Positions 55,079 to 62,689 of a stretch of DNA of 64,000 nt are shown here, piece by piece. How positions within the stretch are numbered: position 1 is the stretch's first letter; the number at the start of each line of letters is the position of its first letter. Under the pieces are notes generated by a model, which saw nothing but the letters and a program-made list of their open reading frames with translations, was not told the DNA's origin and did no database searches. The stretch is from the NCBI RefSeq assembly GCF_023516435.1, contig NZ_CP097332.1, positions 2,728,001-2,792,000 of the forward strand. The letters are read 5' to 3'. The translations under genes and the position numbers were made by a program. The DNA is from Jatrophihabitans telluris (lineage in GTDB: Bacteria; Actinomycetota; Actinomycetes; Mycobacteriales; Jatrophihabitantaceae).

Positions 55079-56668
55079 TCAATCCGGGGTCGGAGCGGCA
55101 ATCCGGCCGCGTTTCACCGTCTCGGCCGCCGTTGCTGGAGACGAGCCGGAGCGCTGGTCCGCGCTCCGTGCGTCCGACGGCGCCGATTTCGATGGCACGG
55201 GCGTGCTGGCCGCGGGCAGGGACCGGGTGACCTCGTTCGCAGTTCTGCCCATTCCGATCAATGAGGCGGGACGCACCGTGGACTGGCCGAACCGTGCGGT
55301 GAGTGCATCGACGGCTCGCTCGGCGGCCGCATCCCGGTCACGCCGGCGGGAACTTCGCTCGTGGTCGCGGGCCGCAACGGGCCCGGTCGGGGCGGCTAGA
55401 GTTCGGGCGCTGTGCGCCGGCGGTAGTGCATGCGGAGGACCGTCCGCTCTGGTCCCGTCCCGTTCGAGGCCCGCCTGCGGCGCACCGGCCTCCGGCGCGC
55501 TTGCCTGCAGCGCACCGGCCCGGGGCATTCCGGCCCGCGGCGAGCCCGTTGGGAAGTCGAGCGCAAGCTGAGTGGGCTCGTCGGCGTTTCGCAGGTTCTC
55601 GGCCTTGACGCCGACCAGGCGAATCCGGGGACGGTCCAGGTGAAGTTCCCGGTAGAGCTGCATCGCGACCTCATGGATCGTCGCGGACGAGTTCGTGGGT
55701 TCGTCCAGGGTTCGGACCCTGGTGATGGTCGTGAAGTCAGCGAAGCGGATCTTGATGCCCACCGTCCGGGCCTGCCTGGCGTTCAGTCGCAATCGCTCCC
55801 CGACCTCGCCGGCCCCGCGGAGCAACTCACGCGCGACTTCGTCCTCCGTCTGCAGATCGTGGGCCAGAGTCCGATCGGTGGACACGGACTTCTCCGGAGC
55901 CCGCTGCACGACAGCTCGATCGTCACGACCGTTGGCCAGCGCGTGCAGATGTTCGCCCGCGGCGACGCCGATAGCTCGGCGCAGGGTGTCCAGCGGCGTC
56001 GCGGCCAGCTCGCCGACCGTGCGGATACCCAGGCCGTGCAGTGGAGCCGCGGTCTTGTCGCCGACTCCCCACAGCGCCGTAACCGGAAGGGGGTGCAGGA
56101 AGTCGAGCGTGCCGGCCCGCGGGACGACCCGCAGGCCGTCGGGCTTACAACTCGACGAGGCAAGCTTGGCGACAGATTTGATCGTGGCGATGCCGACCGA
56201 ACAGGTGAGCTGCTGATCAGCCAGGACTCGAGCGCGAATCTGACGCGCGATCTCGGCTGGGCGGCCGAACAGCCCGATCGCTCCGGATACGTCGAGAAAG
56301 GCTTCGTCCAACGACAGGGGCTCGACCAGCGGGGTGAACTCAGCAAAGATCGCCATGATGGCGCGGGAGGCCTCGGTGTAGGCGCCGCGACTCGGCGAGA
56401 TGACTACTGCCTGCGGACACAGCCGCAGGGCCTGGGCCATCGACATCGCGCTGTGCACCCCGAAGCGGCGCGCTTCGTAGGAGGCCGCCGCGACGACCCC
56501 TCGGCCCTCCATGCCGCCGACGACCACAGGCCGACCCCGCAGCTCCGGCCGGGAGCGAATCTCGACGCTGGCGAAGAAGGCGTCCATGTCCACATGCAGG
56601 ACGGTGCAGCCTGTGTCGTCGCCGTCCGTCTCGCCCGCCGAGCGAGGGAGATTGCCGCTACGTCCCAT
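55079..56668 (-). CDS. dinB: DNA polymerase IV (Y family) with long C-terminal extension
   Basis: Translesion polymerase of 529 residues. Catalytic motifs: HVDMDAFFASVE (metal Asp and steric-gate Phe), SYEARRFGVHSAM, and PLSLDEAFLDV; then helix-hairpin-helix and little-finger domains, ending near VGVKAENL. The last about 160 residues are low-complexity, Ala/Pro/Arg-rich (repeats of the APEAGAPQAG kind), with QLALDF (372-377) a possible beta-clamp motif just after the little finger. It is the third gene behind the LexA box at 57925-57940. Confidence 0.93.
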   Translation of the reverse strand: MGRSGNLPRSAGETDGDDTGCTVLHVDMDAFFASVEIRSRPELRGRPVVVGGMEGRGVVAAASYEARRFGVHSAMSMAQALRLCPQAVVISPSRGAYTEASRAIMAIFAEFTPLVEPLSLDEAFLDVSGAIGLFGRPAEIARQIRARVLADQQLTCSVGIATIKSVAKLASSSCKPDGLRVVPRAGTLDFLHPLPVTALWGVGDKTAAPLHGLGIRTVGELAATPLDTLRRAIGVAAGEHLHALANGRDDRAVVQRAPEKSVSTDRTLAHDLQTEDEVARELLRGAGEVGERLRLNARQARTVGIKIRFADFTTITRVRTLDEPTNSSATIHEVAMQLYRELHLDRPRIRLVGVKAENLRNADEPTQLALDFPTGSPRAGMPRAGALQASAPEAGAPQAGLERDGTRADGPPHALPPAHSARTLAAPTGPVAARDHERSSRRRDRDAAAERAVDALTARFGQSTVRPASLIGMGRTANEVTRSLPAASTPVPSKSAPSDARSADQRSGSSPATAAETVKRGRIAAPTPD

Positions 56669-56682
56669 GCCGACCCGCCATC

Positions 56683-57453
56683 TCAGGCGCCTGCGGCCGG
56701 ACCGGCCCGACGGGCAATGATGTGCAGTCGAGCGGCGATGTCCCGATACGGCGCGCGCGTGCCTGCGACCTGGTCGAGTTCAGCAAGCGCGACTTGGGCA
56801 CCTGGTCGTTCGAGTTCGATGCCCGGAACGAGATCGCTGAACACGCCGATACCGTCGATCTGATCGACGTGCAGACCCGCCGCCTCGCAGCGACGGGTCA
56901 GGGCGGGCACATCCCACTCAGCACTCTCGGACTGCCGGATCAGCGACAACGCACCGACCAGATCACCGGCGAGGGCGCGCCCGATGACCGCGGCGACCGG
57001 ATTGGCCACCACGATGCTCACGACGCCCCCAGGCCTGAGTACACCCACGATCTCGGCCAGGGCCATCGTCACGTCGGAGACGTCTTCGAGGACCTCGTGG
57101 GCCAGGACCACGTCGAAGGCCTGAGCGGCCAGCAACGAATGCAGCCCCTCAGCTTCCCCCTGAACAGCGGTGACTCGGTCGGACACGCCAGACTCGGTGG
57201 CTCGGCGGACCAGGGTGCCCAGCGCGTCGATGCTGACGTCCACGACCGTGACCTCAGCGCCCATTACGGCCAGCGGCACCGCGAGACTGCCCGAACCACC
57301 GCCGCAGTCCAAGATGCTCAAGCTCTTGCCAGAAGGTACCGGCAGAGCCTGCACGAGCCCGTGCCACAACTGCGGCGACAGGCCACGCGGGACCGACGGG
57401 GTGGACGGCGCGGGCGGAAGGGTGCTCACGCCTGCAAACCCTAGCGTCGGCAT
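56683..57453 (-). CDS. SAM-dependent methyltransferase
   Basis: Class I methyltransferase of about 256 residues. SAM motif I is LSILDCGGGSGSLAVPL, the acidic end of beta 2 is VTVVDVS, and DVVLAHEVLEDV then LRPGGVVSIVVAN follow. Substrate is unknown; not a clear tRNA/rRNA/protein type. Start is uncertain: ATG 57453 four bases after the HEPN stop, or a GTG at 57429. It lies between the HEPN gene and dinB (14 bp), so it is probably part of the same SOS-controlled transcript. Confidence 0.86.
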   Translation of the reverse strand: MPTLGFAGVSTLPPAPSTPSVPRGLSPQLWHGLVQALPVPSGKSLSILDCGGGSGSLAVPLAVMGAEVTVVDVSIDALGTLVRRATESGVSDRVTAVQGEAEGLHSLLAAQAFDVVLAHEVLEDVSDVTMALAEIVGVLRPGGVVSIVVANPVAAVIGRALAGDLVGALSLIRQSESAEWDVPALTRRCEAAGLHVDQIDGIGVFSDLVPGIELERPGAQVALAELDQVAGTRAPYRDIAARLHIIARRAGPAAGA

Positions 57454-57457
57454 CCGC

Positions 57458-57859
57458 TCAGCTCGCGAGGCCGATCGGCAATTGGCCGGCCATCCGCTCG
57501 GCGATCGCGATGAACTCACCGGCCGCGCGCAAGAGATCGTCGGCGTCGCGCTCGTTCACCACGCTGTGCGAACCAGCCTCGATCGCGGCGCGGCGCTGTG
57601 CACTGTCGGCGAAATAGGCCGACCATTCCGACAGCTCGGGGGCGACGACGTCGAGAAGCACCCAGGCACTGGTCGGCCGACGCCGTACGACGGCGGTCGG
57701 CCTGGCGCGCAGCGCCAGCAACGCGGCCGCGGCGCGCAGGGCGGCGACATGGGCGGCGCGATACTTCTCCGCCGGCTGCGGCTCGAGCACGGCCTCGGCC
57801 CAGGTCGTTTTGGCCTGACCCAGGAGAGCAAGCACGCTGGCGGGAATCGGACCGTACAT
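57458..57859 (-). CDS. HEPN-domain protein (SAV_6107-like)
   Basis: All-helical protein of 133 residues, resembling the SAV_6107-type HEPN family found beside dinB/methyltransferase genes in actinobacteria. HEPN domains often are ribonucleases with R-x4-6-H; no clean R-x4-H motif is visible (closest is R-R-A-A-I-E-A-G-S-H, longer). Function unknown. GAGGTGA lies six bases before ATG 57859. First gene of the LexA-boxed operon. Confidence 0.84.
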   Translation of the reverse strand: MYGPIPASVLALLGQAKTTWAEAVLEPQPAEKYRAAHVAALRAAAALLALRARPTAVVRRRPTSAWVLLDVVAPELSEWSAYFADSAQRRAAIEAGSHSVVNERDADDLLRAAGEFIAIAERMAGQLPIGLAS

Positions 57860-57919
57860 CTCGTGTCACCTCGTTGTTGTGCAGTGGGCGGACTGGTGGC
57901 TGGGCCTTCGCGCGCGTCG

Positions 57920-57949
57920 ATCATTCGAACGCTTGTTCGACTGTAGCAA
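57920..57949 (-). promoter_or_regulatory. SOS promoter: LexA box between -35 and -10
   Basis: TCGAACGCTTGTTCGA at 57925-57940 is a perfect match to the actinobacterial LexA-binding consensus TCGAAC-N4-GTTCGA. On the minus strand it lies in the 18-bp spacer of a promoter with TTGCTA (57949-57944) and AATGAT (57925-57920). The HEPN start codon is 60 bp downstream. LexA binding here would block RNA polymerase. Confidence 0.92.
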
Positions 57950-58025
57950 CCTGTCGTGCGGATCGCCAGCACGTTGGGGTGCCGACAAGGCCGACCTTAG
58001 GCGCGGGGTACGACATTCCCTGCGG

Positions 58026-58118
58026 GACCGAGACCGACCGAAACCGACCGAGACCGACCGAGACCGATGGATGCCGAGACCGAGCGAGACCGATGGAGGC
58101 CGAGCGAGATCGAGACCG
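58026..58118. repeat. Imperfect GACCGA-type tandem array
   Basis: About 93 bp of short, degenerate repeats based on GACCGAGACCGA, including two longer related units near GACCGATGGAtGCCGAG. It ends at the cysG stop (58119). Purine-rich on the plus strand. Confidence 0.8.
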
Positions 58119-59315
58119 TCACCAGCCGAGGGCGGCGACCTCACCGATGACGACAACGGCCGGCGCCGTGAGCCGAGCCGACGCAACCGCCTCCACCAGC
58201 CCTGACAGTGGCGCCCGTACGACCTGCTGCCCCGGCAACGTCGCGCGGTGTATCGCGGCCGCGGGTGTGTGTGGGGGACGGCCGTGGCTGATCAGCTCCT
58301 CGACGATGCCCGCGAGGGTGTCCACGCCCATCAGGACGATCAGTGTGGCCGGCCCGACCGCGAGCTCGGCCCAATTCCATCCCGCCTCGGCCCGCCCTGG
58401 ATCGCGATGCCCCGACACCACTGCGAAATCGGCCGCGAGCCCCCGGTGCGTGACCGGGATTCCGGCCGCGGCGGGTGCAGCGACCGCGGAGGTGATGCCC
58501 GGGACCACGCTCACGTCCACCCCCGCGGACAGGCACGCGGCAACCTCCTCGCCACCCCGGCCGAACACGAACGGATCACCGCCCTTGAGCCGGACCACTC
58601 GCTTGCCCGCCAGCGCGCGCTCGACGATCACCGCGTTGATCTCGTCCTGGGTGAGGTTGTGCCGGTGCGCCGACTTCCCGCAGTCGATGATCTCGACCGA
58701 GGCGTCGAGCTGTTCGAGCAAGGCTCTGGGGGCGAGTCGGTCGGTGACCACGACGTCGGCCTCGAACACCAACCGCCGCCCGCGCACCGTGATCAGTTCG
58801 GGGTCGCCCGGCCCCCCACCCACCAGCGCGACGCTGCCCGCCGCAGCAGGTCGGGCAGGGCGGGCACCGAGGAGTCCGGTGTCCAGCGCGGCTGCGATCG
58901 CATTGCGCACGGCGACCGCCCGCCGCGGGTCATCGCCGGCGTTCACCGACAGGGTGAGGCCACCTGAGCGGAGGACTGACGGCACACGCGCGGTTCCGCC
59001 CGTCGCGTCGTCGGCACGGACGCAGAAGATCCGCCGCCGTTCGGCCTCAGCGGCCACCGCCGCGTTGACCTCGGGATCGTCGGTGGCGGCGACCACCAAC
59101 CACGCTCCGTCCAGGTCGCCGTCGACGAACGCCCGCACCTGCGACCGGACCCCTAGAGCGGTGATGGCAGGCGAGATGTTCGGGGCGATGACCGTCAGCC
59201 TCGCCCCGCCGGCAACGAGTCCTTCGACCCGCCGGGTCGCCACGCCGCCGCCGCCGACGACGACGACCAGACGATCAGTGAGATCCAGCAGCAGGGGGGA
59301 TCCGGTCACGCTCAC
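58119..59315 (-). CDS. cysG: Sirohaem synthase (CysG)
   Basis: Trifunctional enzyme making sirohaem, the cofactor of the sulfite reductase encoded at 62690. From GTG 59315 about 398 residues. N-terminal precorrin-2 dehydrogenase/ferrochelatase: LDLTDRLVVVVGGGGVATRR, LVVAATDDPEVNAAV, and FCVRADD; C-terminal uroporphyrinogen-III methyltransferase: SVALVGGGPGDPELITVRG, GKSAHRHNLTQDEIN, VRLKGGDPFVFGRGGEE, PGITSAVAAPAAAGIPVTHRG. The frame begins at 59351; the GTG at 59315 or 59309 is preferred, with no clear SD. 99 bp after cysN; end of the cys operon. Confidence 0.94.
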   Translation of the reverse strand: MSVTGSPLLLDLTDRLVVVVGGGGVATRRVEGLVAGGARLTVIAPNISPAITALGVRSQVRAFVDGDLDGAWLVVAATDDPEVNAAVAAEAERRRIFCVRADDATGGTARVPSVLRSGGLTLSVNAGDDPRRAVAVRNAIAAALDTGLLGARPARPAAAGSVALVGGGPGDPELITVRGRRLVFEADVVVTDRLAPRALLEQLDASVEIIDCGKSAHRHNLTQDEINAVIVERALAGKRVVRLKGGDPFVFGRGGEEVAACLSAGVDVSVVPGITSAVAAPAAAGIPVTHRGLAADFAVVSGHRDPGRAEAGWNWAELAVGPATLIVLMGVDTLAGIVEELISHGRPPHTPAAAIHRATLPGQQVVRAPLSGLVEAVASARLTAPAVVVIGEVAALGW

Positions 59316-59414
59316 GATTCTCGCGTGTCCAGCCGCCGCGCGGGCGAGCACTGCGAGCGGGTTGCTGAGGCGTGCGCGCGGGTCACCGGCCCGGCCGTGC
59401 GATGGCCGGACAAG

Positions 59415-60659
59415 TCAGTGCACGAGACCGGCGGCGACGGTCGCTCCACTGCTCTCGTCGACCAGCAGGAACGCCCCGGTGGAACGGTTGCGGACGTATG
59501 GATCGACCACGATCTGCTCGGCCAATCGGATCCGCACGCGGCCGATGTCGTTGAGTCCCATCTCGGCCGCCGCAATCGGCTGCACCGAGGCGATATCGAG
59601 CTTGGACTCGACCGCATCGACAACGGCCCGGACGTCGCGAGTGGTGTGCCGCAATTGGAAGCGATCCGCCGAACGCAACGGGCGGTCGGTCAGCCAGCAG
59701 AGAGTGGCCTCGATCTCGCGAGTCACCAGCGGAGCCGGCTCGCCGTCCACCACGATCTGGTCGCCGCGAGCGACGTCGATGTCATCGGTCAGCCTGACGG
59801 TGACCGAACGCCCTGCCCGCGCCGAGTCCAACTCGCCGGTCGGAGTATCGATTCCGGCCACCGTGGAGAATCGTCCGGACGGCAGGATCTGGACCTTGTC
59901 ACCTCGGCGTAGCACCCCGGCTTCCACCCGACCGGCATAGCCGCGATAGTCCGGGTAGTCCGAGCTGCGTGGCCGGATCACTACCTGCACCGGCAGCCGG
60001 GCCGGCAGATCGGGTCCCGCCGACGGTTCGACGGTCTCGAGGAACTCGAGCAGGGATTCACCCGAGTACCACGGCATATTCTCCGAACGGACGACCACGT
60101 TGTCACCCGCCAGCGCCGCGATCGGGATCGGAGTGAAGTGGTCCACGCCAAGGCTCGTGGCGGCCGCGGCGAAGTCGGCGACGATCTCGTCGAAGCGCGA
60201 CTCGGCGTAGCCCACCAGATCCATCTTGTTGACCGCGAGGACGATCTCGGAAACGCGGAGCAGCGACACCACCGCGAGATGGCGCTTGGTCTGCTCGACC
60301 ACACCCGACCGCGCATCGGCCAGGATCACCGCGACGTCAGCCGTGGATGCGCCGGTGACTGTGTTCCGGGTGTACTGCACGTGCCCTGGAGTGTCGGCCA
60401 GGATGAAAGTGCGCTTGGCAGTCGCGAAGTAGCGGTAGGCCACATCGATCGTGATGCCCTGCTCCCGCTCGGCCCGCAGGCCGTCCACGAGTAGAGCGAG
60501 GTCGGCGCCGGCGTACCCGCGCCGTTCCGAGGCCGCTTCGACCGCGGTCATCTGGTCGGCGAGAACCGCCTTGGCGTCGTGCAGCAAACGGCCGACCAAG
60601 GTGGACTTGCCGTCATCGACGGACCCTGCCGTGACCACCCGCAGCAAACCACCGGGCAT
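59415..60659 (-). CDS. cysN: Sulfate adenylyltransferase GTPase subunit
   Basis: EF-Tu-like GTPase that drives APS formation with CysD. The 414 residues have VTAGSVDDGKSTLVGRLL (P-loop), REQGITIDVAYRYF, LADTPGHVQY, and VNKMDLVG, followed by two beta-barrel domains. Unlike mycobacterial CysNC there is no APS kinase fusion; cysC is separate. Start overlaps the cysD stop by one base (TGATG). Confidence 0.96.
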   Translation of the reverse strand: MPGGLLRVVTAGSVDDGKSTLVGRLLHDAKAVLADQMTAVEAASERRGYAGADLALLVDGLRAEREQGITIDVAYRYFATAKRTFILADTPGHVQYTRNTVTGASTADVAVILADARSGVVEQTKRHLAVVSLLRVSEIVLAVNKMDLVGYAESRFDEIVADFAAAATSLGVDHFTPIPIAALAGDNVVVRSENMPWYSGESLLEFLETVEPSAGPDLPARLPVQVVIRPRSSDYPDYRGYAGRVEAGVLRRGDKVQILPSGRFSTVAGIDTPTGELDSARAGRSVTVRLTDDIDVARGDQIVVDGEPAPLVTREIEATLCWLTDRPLRSADRFQLRHTTRDVRAVVDAVESKLDIASVQPIAAAEMGLNDIGRVRIRLAEQIVVDPYVRNRSTGAFLLVDESSGATVAAGLVH

Positions 60660-61585
60660 CAGAAATAGCCCTGTCGTTTGCGATCTTCCATGGCGGCTTC
60701 ACTCGCGCGGTCATCGGCGCGGGTGGCGCCGCGCTCGGAGATGGTGCTGGCGGCGGTCTCGACGACGATGTCGGCCACGGTGCCCGCGGTCGAGGCGACC
60801 GCGCCGGTGCAGGTCGCATCCCCGACGGTGCGGTAGCGAACCGATTCGACGCGAGGGGTTTCGCCTTCCCGCACCGGGGTGAACTCGGTCACCGCGAGCA
60901 GCATTCCGTCCCGGTCTACGACCTCGCGTTCATGGGCGAAGTAGATGTCCGGAACCTCGATGCCTTCGTGCTCGATGTAGGCCCAGATGTCCAGTTCGGT
61001 CCAGTTGGACAGCGGGAAGATCCGGACGTGCTCGCCCCGGCGGTGGCGGCCGTTGTACAGGTCCCACAGTTCCGGGCGCTGATTGCGCGGATCCCACTGG
61101 CCGAAGTCGTCACGCACCGAGAAGACCCGCTCCTTGGCCCGCGCCTTTTCCTCGTCGCGGCGCGCGCCGCCGAGCACGGCGTCGAAGCCGTTCGAGGTGA
61201 TCGCGTCCAGCAACGGCACCGTTTGCAGAGGGTTTCGGGTCTGCCCGGCGGTCTCGGTGACCCGGCCGGAGTCGATCGCGTCCTGCACGCTCGCGACGAT
61301 GAGCTTGGCCCCCCACTCGGTGACCTTTCGATCGCGGTAGGCGATGACCTCGGCGAAGTTGTGGCCGGTGTCGACGTGCATCAGCGGGAAGGGCAGCCGG
61401 GTGGGCCAGAACGCCTTCATGGCCAAGTGGGCCATGACGATGGAGTCCTTGCCACCGGAGAAGAGCAGGACGGGGTTCTCGAACTGACCGAAGACCTCCC
61501 GGATGATGTGGATGGCCTCGTCCTCGAGGTCGGTCAGCCAGGCCCGCTCCAGGGAGCCCGACGGCGAACGCAACACCGCGGTCAT
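60659..61585 (-). CDS. cysD: Sulfate adenylyltransferase small subunit
   Basis: PP-loop ATP pyrophosphatase-like subunit that adenylates sulfate to APS. The 308 residues include PVLLFSGGKDSIVMAHLA (PP-loop), LMHVDTGHNFAEV, FDAVLGGARRDEEKARAKER, WTELDIWAYIE, RYRTVGDATCTGAV, and the conserved C-terminal RKRQGYF. ATG overlaps the cysC stop (ATGA). Confidence 0.97.
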   Translation of the reverse strand: MTAVLRSPSGSLERAWLTDLEDEAIHIIREVFGQFENPVLLFSGGKDSIVMAHLAMKAFWPTRLPFPLMHVDTGHNFAEVIAYRDRKVTEWGAKLIVASVQDAIDSGRVTETAGQTRNPLQTVPLLDAITSNGFDAVLGGARRDEEKARAKERVFSVRDDFGQWDPRNQRPELWDLYNGRHRRGEHVRIFPLSNWTELDIWAYIEHEGIEVPDIYFAHEREVVDRDGMLLAVTEFTPVREGETPRVESVRYRTVGDATCTGAVASTAGTVADIVVETAASTISERGATRADDRASEAAMEDRKRQGYF

Positions 61586-62145
61586 AGCAAATTCTCCTTC
61601 TCCAGCAGTGAAATCAGTTCATCGACGGTGTCGGACACGGTCCGGCCGCTGGTGTCGACGATCAGCTCGGGTTGCAGCGGGGGCTCGTACTCGCCGCCTG
61701 GTCCGCCGGTCCCGGTCAGGCCCTGCATGCCTCCCTCACGCTGTTTGGCGTAGAGGCCTTTCACATCGCGCTCGGCGCAGACATCGACCGCGGTCGCCAC
61801 GTGGATCTCGAGGAAGGGCACCCCGGCCGACTCGTGCAGCGTGCGGACACTGTCGCGCGCCGCCGCGAACGGCGAGACGACCGCGGCCAAAGTGAGCACG
61901 CCGTTGCGCGACAGCAGGGAAGAAACCCAGCCGATCCGCGCCACGTTGGCGTCCCGGTCCGCCCTGCTGTAGCCGAGTTCCGGAGACAGCACCGGCCGGA
62001 CGGCGTCTCCGTCGAGGATCTCCACCCGCCGGTCGTGCTCGGACAGGCGTTCGGCCAGCGCGGTGGCCAGGGTGGTCTTTCCGGCGCTGGGCAGCCCGGT
62101 GAACCACAGGGTGGCTCCGGTGCGGGTCTCGACGGAGACGGTCAT
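61582..62145 (-). CDS. cysC: Adenylylsulfate (APS) kinase
   Basis: Phosphorylates APS to PAPS. The 187 residues have Walker A LWFTGLPSAGKTTLATAL, EILDGDAVRPVLSPELGYSRADRDANVARIG, the APS-binding VVSPFAAARDSVR, FLEIHVATAVDVCAERDVKGLYAK, and GGEYEPPLQPELIVDTS. First structural gene of the cysC-cysD-cysN-cysG unit, 145 bp after the leader peptide. An APS kinase in this cluster suggests PAPS formation for sulfation or for a PAPS-specific reductase. Confidence 0.96.
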   Translation of the reverse strand: MTVSVETRTGATLWFTGLPSAGKTTLATALAERLSEHDRRVEILDGDAVRPVLSPELGYSRADRDANVARIGWVSSLLSRNGVLTLAAVVSPFAAARDSVRTLHESAGVPFLEIHVATAVDVCAERDVKGLYAKQREGGMQGLTGTGGPGGEYEPPLQPELIVDTSGRTVSDTVDELISLLEKENLL

Positions 62146-62290
62146 CGGTGGTGGGGTCCTGATCAGTCGGCGTGATCTCAGCGATCATGTCTGCGGTGGC
62201 AGCAGCCTTCGACCGCGCAGCACTGCACGGCGGGCGGGGCCCGGACATGGGGTACGGCTGGCGATCCTCAGCGGGATCGCGGCAAAGCCG

Positions 62291-62368
62291 TCAGGACATT
62301 CGACATGCCGCGCTGACGACGCGCTGCAAATCGACATGCAGGCGAGCGACCAACGGGACGGATGGCAT
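62291..62368 (-). CDS. Leader peptide upstream of cysCDNG (25 aa)
   Basis: Short ORF with ATG 62368 and TGA 62291-62293. It contains RLHVDLQRVVSAAC, matching the R-x-H-V-D-L-x-R-x-x-S-A-x-C pattern of peptides annotated as putative leader peptides near sulfur genes in streptomycetes and other actinobacteria. No Shine-Dalgarno is present; a CACACT -10 lies six bases before the ATG, with TTGGGA 18 bp upstream, so translation is likely leaderless. The cysteine is near the C-terminus and would let ribosomes sense Cys-tRNA. cysC begins 145 bp downstream. Confidence 0.8.
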   Translation of the reverse strand: MPSVPLVARLHVDLQRVVSAACRMS

Positions 62369-62374
62369 GCCAAC

Positions 62375-62404
62375 AGTGTGACACAACCGCCAGTGACCTC
62401 CCAA
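62375..62404 (-). promoter_or_regulatory. Candidate promoter of the cysC leader peptide
   Basis: On the minus strand TTGGGA (62404-62399), 18-bp spacer, CACACT (62380-62375), then six bases to the leader ATG at 62368. Spacing fits a leaderless mRNA. Confidence 0.55.
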
Positions 62405-62500
62405 CCGTCGGCAGCGAGACCTTCCTCTCGTTGAGCGCTCTCGTTCAGCGCTCCCCGAAGCCCGATCGGGGCGTGCGCGAACCTGTCCCCGGGGATGTGA

Positions 62501-62512
62501 CACCATCATCAG
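62501..62512 (+). promoter_or_regulatory. Candidate -10 of the sulfite reductase leader peptide
   Basis: CACCAT (62501-62506) followed by six bases and the GTG of the leader peptide. Mirrors the -10 of the divergent leader (CACACT, six bases, ATG). No clear -35 is seen. Confidence 0.45.
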
Positions 62513-62587
62513 GTGCGTTCGGCCGGTGACCTGCTGACCTCGCGTCGCCACATCGATCTGGTTCGGGTGGCCGGCGCGAGCTGTTGA
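62513..62587 (+). CDS. Leader peptide upstream of sulfite reductase (24 aa)
   Basis: GTG 62513 to TGA 62585-62587. It contains RRHIDLVRVAGASC and stops right after this cysteine. It aligns with the divergent leader peptide position by position (R-x-H-[VI]-D-L-x-R-V-x-x-A-x-C). No Shine-Dalgarno; the GTG is six bases from CACCAT, so it may be leaderless. The sulfite reductase start is 102 bp further on. Too short to be called by ordinary gene finders. Confidence 0.8.
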   Translation: MRSAGDLLTSRRHIDLVRVAGASC

Positions 62588-62689
62588 CGTCCGCCGCAGT
62601 ACGTCGTCCCACTCATGGGGTCGCGCCCTCGTCCCGCCCGGAACCTGCCGCGCCGCGCCCCGTTCCACCTTTGGAAGGACCGACCGCGA

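Larger units (their letters stand above)
57860..58118 (-). other. cysG-HEPN intergenic region
   Basis: A 259-bp gap with the SOS promoter of the HEPN operon at its left and an imperfect GAGACCGA-type tandem array at its right, directly after the cysG stop. No gene is visible. Confidence 0.7.

Noticed and set aside
57598-59940. A 780-codon plus-strand open frame
   Set aside because: It runs antisense to HEPN, cysG and part of cysN and has Ser/Thr/Arg/Ala-biased composition typical of GC-rich shadow frames; no domain is visible.
62185-62373. A 62-codon minus-strand ORF in the cysC-sirA gap
   Set aside because: Different frame from the leader peptide, biased composition, no motif; the R-L-H-V-D-L leader in the neighbouring frame explains the coding signal.
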